From positions 1 to 10,058 of the forward strand of contig CAKPXD010000045.1 in NCBI GenBank assembly GCA_934201655.1: DNA of 10,058 nucleotides, read 5' to 3'. The first letter of the stretch is position 1. Each line of letters opens with the position of its first letter. Below the pieces are notes generated by a model, which was not told where the DNA came from, made no database searches, and saw only the letters and a program-made list of their open reading frames with translations. The position numbers were made by a program, and so were the translations under genes. This document shows positions 6,013 to 10,058 of this stretch, one piece after another. The stretch is from an uncultured Streptococcus sp. (GTDB lineage: Bacteria > Bacillota > Bacilli > Lactobacillales > Streptococcaceae).

Positions 6013-6042
6013 AATCTCCCTTCTCTTTCGAGAAAGGAGATT
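6013..6042 (-). terminator. Terminator of the beta-helix lipoprotein gene
   Basis: A 13-bp stem (6013-6025 with 6030-6042). On the minus strand the loop is a GAAA tetraloop and every position pairs (one G-U); on the plus strand the same position is a C-A mismatch, though a T-rich tail (6041-6050) follows there. The minus reading starts six bases past the stop codon of the lipoprotein gene, but its own T-tract (ATTATTAT) is weak. It probably serves the lipoprotein gene and may work in both directions. Confidence 0.75.
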
Positions 6043-6048
6043 TTTCTT

Positions 6049-7281
6049 TTATGGTTGACCACCAGGGCCACCATTTCCTTGAGGACCACCACCAGGTGCT
6101 CCTCCGCCACCAGGCATAGAATTGACGATTTCAGTTTGTTTTTCACCATTGAGGTAGATATCTCCGCCTGTATAGCTAGCTGTTCCATCAAAGTCAAATC
6201 CTGTTTGACCGGTCATCTTAATAGTTCCACCTGTGACCGTGATAGTCCCATTTGAGTCAATTGGATCTGTGTCCCCTTGGCCAACTTCAACTGTCAAATT
6301 CCCACCATTCATGGTGAAGAAGATTTCACTTTGTTGGGCATTTTTGTTGGCTGCATTGACACCATCGTCTGTTGCGTAAATAGTAATGTCCCCACCGTTA
6401 ATAGTGATAGACTTACCTTCGAGACCTTCTGTAGAATTCTTAACTGTGTAGGTTCCGCTATCGATAACCAAATCACCTGATGCATGGATACCATCATCAC
6501 CAGCAGTAACAGTGATAGTATTATCAGAGAGATACATGGTTCCAACAGAAGTATCGTCATCATTGTCTACCTTGACGCCGTCCTCCTTGGCATCGACGGT
6601 CATGGTTGTGCCAGTAATGTTAAGTTCATCATTGACATTAAAGGCATCTCCGACTGCTGTGATGTTGTAGGTTCCGCCTGTGATATGTAGCGTATCATTT
6701 GCTTTAATACCATTATTTTTTTTGCCATCTACATTGAGAGTTCCTTTACCATTGATGGTCAAGTCCACTTTAGAGAAGAGGGCCGCGTCAGCCTTGTCAT
6801 CACTGTTTGAAGCTGAATCTGACAGGCTATTGGTTGTCCCATCTGCTAGAGTTAAGTAAACATGACCAGCTGATGTTGCAGAAATAACTGCATTGGTGTT
6901 GGTCATGGTTACACCGTTTAGGATGATATGTACATCATCTGTTTTTTCAGCTGCAATCTTGATTTGAACACCATCAGATTTTCCAGAAATCACATAGGTT
7001 CCTGACTTAGAAATTGTGACGGTAGAATCTGATACGGCAACTCCGTCACCAGATACCGTCGCTGTTGATCCTGACAGAGTTACAGTTGCTGCCGTCTTTT
7101 CATCGTATGAAGTATCGTAGTCCTTGTCTGTGAAATAGCTAGTTTTCTTAGCATCTGTAGTGGATGCCGTTGTTGTTGCGGTATTGCTAGCTGTTGTATT
7201 TGAAGTTGACTGGGTACAAGCTGTCACCAGTGCTAGAGTTGCTATACTCGTTAATAAGAATGTCCATTTTTTTGCTTTCAT
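6049..7281 (-). CDS. Lipoprotein with Cthe_2159-type beta-helix (carbohydrate-binding, DUF4353-like) domain
   Basis: Predicted surface lipoprotein of 410 residues. The first residues are a lipoprotein signal peptide (MKAKKWTFLL, hydrophobic core) with lipobox LVTAC and the acylated Cys at 22, then a Ser/Thr/Ala-rich linker to about 50. From about 65 to 385 come short repeated strands with LTINGKG, LHITGGTYNI, GDDGIHASGDLVI and SITINGGDITI patterns, as in right-handed beta-helices; the section TDDVHIILNGVTMTN (about 114-128) is typical of the Cthe_2159 family, whose founder binds plant polysaccharide. The last 20 residues are a Gly/Pro tail. The Asp-rich turns (VDNDDDTS, GDDGIH, TDDGVN) could bind calcium. 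Start: GAGGAA (7288-7293) is six bases from the ATG at 7281; the upstream in-frame ATGs at 7287 and 7302 sit too close to, or before, that site. The ligand in this organism is unknown. Its promoter region carries phased repeats described separately. Confidence 0.85.
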   Translation of the reverse strand: MKAKKWTFLLTSIATLALVTACTQSTSNTTASNTATTTASTTDAKKTSYFTDKDYDTSYDEKTAATVTLSGSTATVSGDGVAVSDSTVTISKSGTYVISGKSDGVQIKIAAEKTDDVHIILNGVTMTNTNAVISATSAGHVYLTLADGTTNSLSDSASNSDDKADAALFSKVDLTINGKGTLNVDGKKNNGIKANDTLHITGGTYNITAVGDAFNVNDELNITGTTMTVDAKEDGVKVDNDDDTSVGTMYLSDNTITVTAGDDGIHASGDLVIDSGTYTVKNSTEGLEGKSITINGGDITIYATDDGVNAANKNAQQSEIFFTMNGGNLTVEVGQGDTDPIDSNGTITVTGGTIKMTGQTGFDFDGTASYTGGDIYLNGEKQTEIVNSMPGGGGAPGGGPQGNGGPGGQP

Positions 7282-7330
7282 GCTCATTTCCTCATCTTTC
7301 ATTTACATGATCCTAGTCTACGGGACTATC

Positions 7331-7379
7331 CTAAAAGAAGCCTGAATTTTTTCTGAAAGTTTTCTTAACCCCATCCGAA
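7331..7379 (-). promoter_or_regulatory. Five phased 11-bp half-sites upstream of the lipoprotein gene (candidate response-regulator operator)
   Basis: On the minus strand TTCGG (7375-7379), TTAAG (7364-7368), TTCAG (7353-7357), TTCAG (7342-7346) and TTTAG (7331-7335) start exactly 11 bp apart. Tandem half-sites at this spacing are how OmpR-family response regulators bind; CiaR of pneumococcus uses TTTAAG-N5-TTTAAG. No consensus -35 is present. TAGACT (7315-7320) ten bases after the last half-site, or TAGGAT (7328-7333), could be the -10, compatible with an activator-dependent promoter. The repeats are seen; the regulator is not identified. Confidence 0.45.
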
Positions 7380-7406
7380 CTTCATTAATAATCATTATTT
7401 ATGGTA

Positions 7407-7436
7407 CAAAAAAGAACAGCATCTTGCTGTTCTTTT
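7407..7436 (-). terminator. Terminator of the O-acetyltransferase gene
   Basis: AAAAGAACAGCA (7410-7421) and TGCTGTTCTTTT (7425-7436) form a perfect 12-bp stem with a 3-nt loop; minus-strand RNA then ends in six T (7408-7413). The stem overlaps the stop codon (7435-7437) of the gene it ends. Confidence 0.9.
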
Positions 7437-8001
7437 AATTTTCTTCTTTGACTGGAATTTCTTTGATAACTCGTGCTGGGTTACCTGCCAAAACTACATT
7501 ATCACCAAAAGATTTAGTAATAACTGCTCCTGCTCCTGCAACAACGTTATCACCTAATGTAACACCTGGAAGGACAATAACGCCACCTCCTGCCCAGAAG
7601 TTTTTACCAATCGTGATTGGTTTCCCAAATTCTAAACCTGAATTTCGTTCATCTGGATCCAGCGGATGAAGAGGGGTTAAAAACTGACAGTTAGGACCAA
7701 TCATAGCATTGTCGCCAATGGTAATAGGACAAACATCCAACATGGTCAGATTCCAATTGGAATAGAAATTTTCTCCCAAATGAATATTGACACCATAATC
7801 CACTACCAAACGAGTATTGACATAGAGATTTTCACCAGTTGAGCCAAACCAGCCTTTGATGATTTCCATACCTTTTACTGGATCGACTTCTTCATTAAAG
7901 GAGGCTTGCTTTTGTCGTGCTGTTTGTGCTAGAGAACGAAGTTCTGGATCGAACGGGTGATAGGGTTCTCCCGCAATCATTTTTTGATATTCACTTTTCA
8001 T
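7435..8001 (-). CDS. Sugar O-acetyltransferase, maltose/galactoside (Maa/LacA) type
   Basis: Cytoplasmic enzyme that moves acetyl from acetyl-CoA to a sugar hydroxyl. The 188 residues show an N-terminal maltose-acetyltransferase (Mac) domain (about 4-58: EYQKMIAGEPYHPFDPEL) and a left-handed beta-helix of hexapeptide repeats (about 70-180: VNIHLGENFYSNWN, ITIGDNAMIGPN, ITIGKNFWAGGGVIVLPGVTLGDNVVAGAGAV), closing with LAGNPARVIKEI. His112 in LTPLHPLDP matches the catalytic His of LacA. Length is normal for the family. AAGGAAG (8009-8015) is seven bases before the ATG. The gene is alone on its transcript, with its own promoter and terminator. Exact sugar acceptor cannot be told from sequence; members are often called maltose or galactoside acetyltransferase and may only detoxify excess sugars. 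Confidence 0.92.
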   Translation of the reverse strand: MKSEYQKMIAGEPYHPFDPELRSLAQTARQKQASFNEEVDPVKGMEIIKGWFGSTGENLYVNTRLVVDYGVNIHLGENFYSNWNLTMLDVCPITIGDNAMIGPNCQFLTPLHPLDPDERNSGLEFGKPITIGKNFWAGGGVIVLPGVTLGDNVVAGAGAVITKSFGDNVVLAGNPARVIKEIPVKEEN

Positions 8002-8029
8002 AGTTTGACTTCCTTGTTTATTTTACAAG

Positions 8030-8058
8030 ATTGTAGCATAGTTCTATCCTTAAGACAA
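8030..8058 (-). promoter_or_regulatory. Promoter of the O-acetyltransferase gene
   Basis: Minus strand: TTGTCT (8053-8058), 17-bp spacer, TACAAT (8030-8035) with a TGC extension. Predicted start near 8023, leader of about 20 nt. Confidence 0.8.
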
Positions 8059-8072
8059 GCAACAAAGAGATT

Positions 8073-8108
8073 AAAAAAACTAGTACATCTATCGATGCAC
8101 TAGTTTTT
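8073..8108 (-). terminator. Terminator of the LPXTG surface protein gene
   Basis: A 15-bp stem (8075-8089 with 8094-8108) around a 4-nt loop, with one G-U pair that forms only in minus-strand RNA, followed by seven T on that strand (8073-8079). It begins 39 bases past the stop codon. The next promoter (8030-8058) lies just beyond. Confidence 0.9.
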
Positions 8109-8147
8109 AATTAGAAAGGTGACTATTTCTTTTCTTTAAAAATCAGA

Positions 8148-8252
8148 TTAGTCTTCTTTCTTTTTACGAGCGATAAGTCCAAATCCACTCAAGACACCTA
8201 CTAAACCAAGGGCAGCAAGGCTAGCATGATCTTCAGTACCAGTGTTTGGCAA
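8148..8252 (-). other. Sortase sorting signal of the surface protein
   Basis: LPNTG is encoded at 8238-8252, followed by a short TEDHAS linker, a hydrophobic stretch (LAALGLVGVLSGFGLIA) and the charged tail RKKKED before the stop. This is the standard sortase A substrate layout; cleavage between Thr and Gly would link the protein to peptidoglycan. Confidence 0.95.
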
Positions 8253-10058
8253 TTGAGGAGCATTTTCCTTAGCTGGAGCTGGTTTAACTGGAGCTTCTGG
8301 TTTTTCTGGAGTTACAACTTTTTCGTAGATGTGTACTGTATCACCATTTGGCAATTTCTTAGTTTCAACGAAGCGGTATCCTGGAATGTCTTTCTTAGGA
8401 TTTTCACCGTCTTCTGTTGGATATCCTGGAATTTCATTTCCGTCTTTATCCTTGTGACTAGTCTTCACTTTTTCGTAGACATGTTCTGTGTCGCCGTTTG
8501 GAAGTTTCTTAGTCTCTACGAAGCGGTATCCTGGAATGTCTTTCTTAGGATTTTCACCGTCTTCTGTTGGATATCCTGGAATTTCATTTCCGTCTTTATC
8601 CTTGTGACTAGTCTTCACTTTTTCGTAGACATGTACTGTATCACCATTTGGCAATTTCTTAGTTTCAACGAAGCGGTAACCTGGGATTTCAGCTTTTGGT
8701 TGTTCACCATCTACTGTTGGGTAACCTGGGATAGGTTTTCCATCTTTATCTACAAACGTAGTAACTGGTGTTACTGTTGGTGTGTATGTTGCAGAAGCTT
8801 TTGTTCCGTTCATATCTTCACGAACAACTGTAACAGATGGAGCTGTTCCTGTAAATTCAGGTTCTGGTTTGAAGGTTACTGTTCCGTCTGCTGCTACTGT
8901 GTATGTACCAACTCCTGGAATAGTCTTAGTTGTTGAACCATCGTCAAATGTAGCTGGAACATCATCATTCATTGGGACACGGCTATCGCCTTCCTTGAAT
9001 GTTGGTTTACCAGACTGTTCTTTACCTTTTGGTCCAATAGTTGTAGCTGGTTCACCTGTTGGTGTTACTGGTGTAACAGTTGGTGTGTACTTAGCTGTTA
9101 CTGGTGTACCATTCTTATCTACACGTTTAACAGTCACGCCTGTTCCTGTTCCTGTGAATGATTTTTCTGGTACGAAGGTTACAGTTCCGTCTGGTGCTAC
9201 TGTGTATGTTCCTTCACCTGGGATAGTCTTAGTTGTTGAACCATCTTCGAAGGTTGCTGGAACATCATCATCCATTGGTACACTTGGATTACCTTCTGTA
9301 AACTTAGGTTTACCTGTTTGTGTCTTACCTTGGATATCTGTTGATGTAACATCTTCACCTGTTGGAACTACTGGAGTAATCTTAGGTGTGTAAGTTGTTT
9401 CTACAACAGTACCGTTAGCATCTTTAGCTTGAACCTTAACTGGAACAACATCACCTGAGTATGACTTGTCAGTTGGTGTGAATGTTACAACACCTGTTTC
9501 TTTATCAACTGTGAAAGTACCGATTTCTTTACCTTCTGGTGACTTAGCAACTACTGATGGAGCTGGTTTACCATTTTCGTCAAGAAGAGTAATGGTATCC
9601 TTGTCGATTGGTGCAACTGGGTCACCTTCTGTGAATGTAACAGTACCAGTTTGAACAATACCTTGAGGTGCAACTGATTCAGCTGGAGTTGCAGTTGGTG
9701 TTACTGGAGTTACAGTTGGTGTGTACTTAGCTGTTACTGGTGTACCGTTCTTATCTACACGTTTAACAGTCACGCCTGTTCCTGTTCCTGTGAATGATTT
9801 TTCTGGTACGAATGTAACTGTTCCGTCTGGTGCTACTGTGTATGTTCCTTCACCTGGGATAGTCTTAGTTGTTGAACCATCTTCAAATGTTGCTGGAACA
9901 TCGTCGTCCATTGGTACACTTGGATTACCTTCTGTAAACTTAGGTTTACCTGTTTGTGTTTGACCTTGTTTGTCAGTTGAAGTAACATCTTCACCTGTTG
10001 GAACTACTGGAGTAATCTTAGGTGTGTAAGTTGTTTCTACAACAGTACCGTTAGCATC
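8148..10058 (-). CDS. LPXTG-anchored surface protein with CshA-type repeats, C-terminal part (cut by window edge)
   Basis: Cell-wall-anchored adhesin-like protein; 636 residues are visible and the frame stays open to position 10058, so start, signal peptide and any N-terminal binding domain lie outside. In order: the end of a B-type repeat, then repeats A (9696-9998), B (9363-9695), A (9060-9362) and C (8763-9059), each about 100 residues with the CshA fibril pattern (TFEDGSTTKTIPG, GTYTVAPDGTVTFVPE, GVTVKRVDKNGT, YTPTVTPV). Three tandem 50-residue units follow (8313-8762; IPGYPT, IPGYRFVETKKLPNGDT and VYEKV cores), resembling MucBP-like repeats of mitis-group surface proteins. Then a Pro/Lys-rich wall-spanning stretch, LPNTG, a hydrophobic segment and a KKKED tail. 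CshA-type fibrils mediate adhesion in S. gordonii; which host or bacterial ligand is bound here cannot be seen. The ATG at 9909-9911 inside a repeat is not a start. Confidence 0.93.
   Translation of the reverse strand, partial: DANGTVVETTYTPKITPVVPTGEDVTSTDKQGQTQTGKPKFTEGNPSVPMDDDVPATFEDGSTTKTIPGEGTYTVAPDGTVTFVPEKSFTGTGTGVTVKRVDKNGTPVTAKYTPTVTPVTPTATPAESVAPQGIVQTGTVTFTEGDPVAPIDKDTITLLDENGKPAPSVVAKSPEGKEIGTFTVDKETGVVTFTPTDKSYSGDVVPVKVQAKDANGTVVETTYTPKITPVVPTGEDVTSTDIQGKTQTGKPKFTEGNPSVPMDDDVPATFEDGSTTKTIPGEGTYTVAPDGTVTFVPEKSFTGTGTGVTVKRVDKNGTPVTAKYTPTVTPVTPTGEPATTIGPKGKEQSGKPTFKEGDSRVPMNDDVPATFDDGSTTKTIPGVGTYTVAADGTVTFKPEPEFTGTAPSVTVVREDMNGTKASATYTPTVTPVTTFVDKDGKPIPGYPTVDGEQPKAEIPGYRFVETKKLPNGDTVHVYEKVKTSHKDKDGNEIPGYPTEDGENPKKDIPGYRFVETKKLPNGDTEHVYEKVKTSHKDKDGNEIPGYPTEDGENPKKDIPGYRFVETKKLPNGDTVHIYEKVVTPEKPEAPVKPAPAKENAPQLPNTGTEDHASLAALGLVGVLSGFGLIARKKKED
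8313..8762 (-). repeat. Three tandem 150-bp coding repeats (50 residues each)
   Basis: Units 8613-8762, 8463-8612 and 8313-8462. A 117-bp block is identical between 8368-8484 and 8518-8634, while the stretch from about 8332 to 8378 of the last unit matches 8632-8678 of the first unit, 300 bp away, rather than the middle one. The units are therefore mosaics of one another. Confidence 0.92.
9060..10058 (-). repeat. 636-bp coding super-repeat (A+B CshA-type units)
   Basis: The DNA at about 9073-9422 recurs at about 9709-10058 with only scattered differences, most of them silent, and one small cluster (IQGK versus KQGQ) near 9330-9340 and 9965-9975. The offset is exactly 636 bp, equal to one A plus one B repeat (101 + 111 residues). 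The second copy runs to the window edge, so the array continues outside. Confidence 0.9.

Noticed and set aside
5905..6050. Plus-strand small RNA gene as a firm feature
   Set aside because: A possible promoter and a T-tailed hairpin exist, but the hairpin pairs better on the minus strand and serves the lipoprotein gene; kept only as a finding.
5892..6197. Minus-strand open frame of 101 codons across the lipoprotein terminator and spacer
   Set aside because: It runs out of frame through the end of the lipoprotein gene and through the terminator stem, has no ribosome site and no recognisable family.
7282..7302. Upstream in-frame ATGs (7287, 7302) as the lipoprotein start
   Set aside because: The only good ribosome site, GAGGAA at 7288-7293, is six bases from the ATG at 7281; it abuts 7287 and lies downstream of 7302, and starting at 7281 gives a standard lipoprotein signal peptide.
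7303..7330. Imperfect inverted repeat TAGTC-N5-GACTA near the lipoprotein start
   Set aside because: Arms of only five bases in a short AT-rich leader are expected by chance; not reported as an operator.
8313..8762. CRISPR-like or non-coding tandem repeat
   Set aside because: The 150-bp units are in frame, encode conserved 50-residue protein repeats and have no unique spacers.
8226..9393. Long plus-strand open frames (236 and 203 codons) opposite the surface protein repeats
   Set aside because: They are antisense to a repeat protein with strong codon bias; their translations are low-complexity mirrors (Ser/Val/Thr or Trp/Phe/Ser rich), have no ribosome site and no family resemblance.
9909..9911. 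ATG inside the A repeat as the start of the surface protein
   Set aside because: The frame stays open to the window edge with the same repeat pattern, the ATG has no ribosome site, and the same Met recurs inside the next A repeat.

Overview
The window looks like chromosomal DNA of a mitis-group Streptococcus (S. mitis, S. oralis, S. pneumoniae or a close relative). This rests on the low-GC coding style, the AGGAGG ribosome binding sites, the frequent extended -10 promoters (TGnTAtAAT type), a surface protein with CshA-type repeats and an LPNTG anchor, and gene neighbourhoods familiar from pneumococcus (Pnp/Udp phosphorylase, DUF3290/DUF421 pair, TrkH/TrkA, surface protein, rpsD). The species call is from memory of gene content, not from a search.

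Left part (1-3266, all minus strand): transcription runs from a Pnp/Udp-family phosphorylase into the potassium channel gene ktrB and its RCK regulator ktrA (CabP-like, expected to bind c-di-AMP), then to rpsD. The 3' part of rpsD lies outside the window. rpsD has its own strong promoter and a ~150-nt structured leader, a likely site of autogenous control by S4. ktrB has an extended -10 placed so that transcription would begin at or next to its ATG, so a leaderless mRNA is possible.

Middle (3267-4994): a divergent promoter pair separates the phosphorylase from a plus-strand block: DUF3290 and DUF421 membrane proteins, overlapping by four bases, then a terminator, then csbD (a small stress protein). 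The csbD promoter -35 sits in the T-tract of the preceding terminator, and the csbD mRNA should begin with a hairpin. Convergent terminators separate csbD from the next gene.

Right part (4995-10058, all minus strand): a TraX-family membrane protein, a spacer with interlocked inverted repeats, a lipoprotein with a Cthe_2159-type beta-helix domain, a maltose/galactoside-type O-acetyltransferase, and the C-terminal 636 residues of a large LPXTG-anchored adhesin that runs off the right edge. Each complete gene here has its own terminator, and traX and the acetyltransferase have clear promoters, so they look monocistronic. The lipoprotein gene has no clear -35 but carries a run of five TTNRG-like half-sites at exact 11-bp spacing upstream, suggesting control by an OmpR-type response regulator.

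I see no mobile element, CRISPR array, tRNA or rRNA gene. Most of the window is conserved streptococcal core or surface-protein DNA. The least explained features are the phased repeats upstream of the lipoprotein gene, the 5888-5937 interlocked repeats, and the start region of ktrB.
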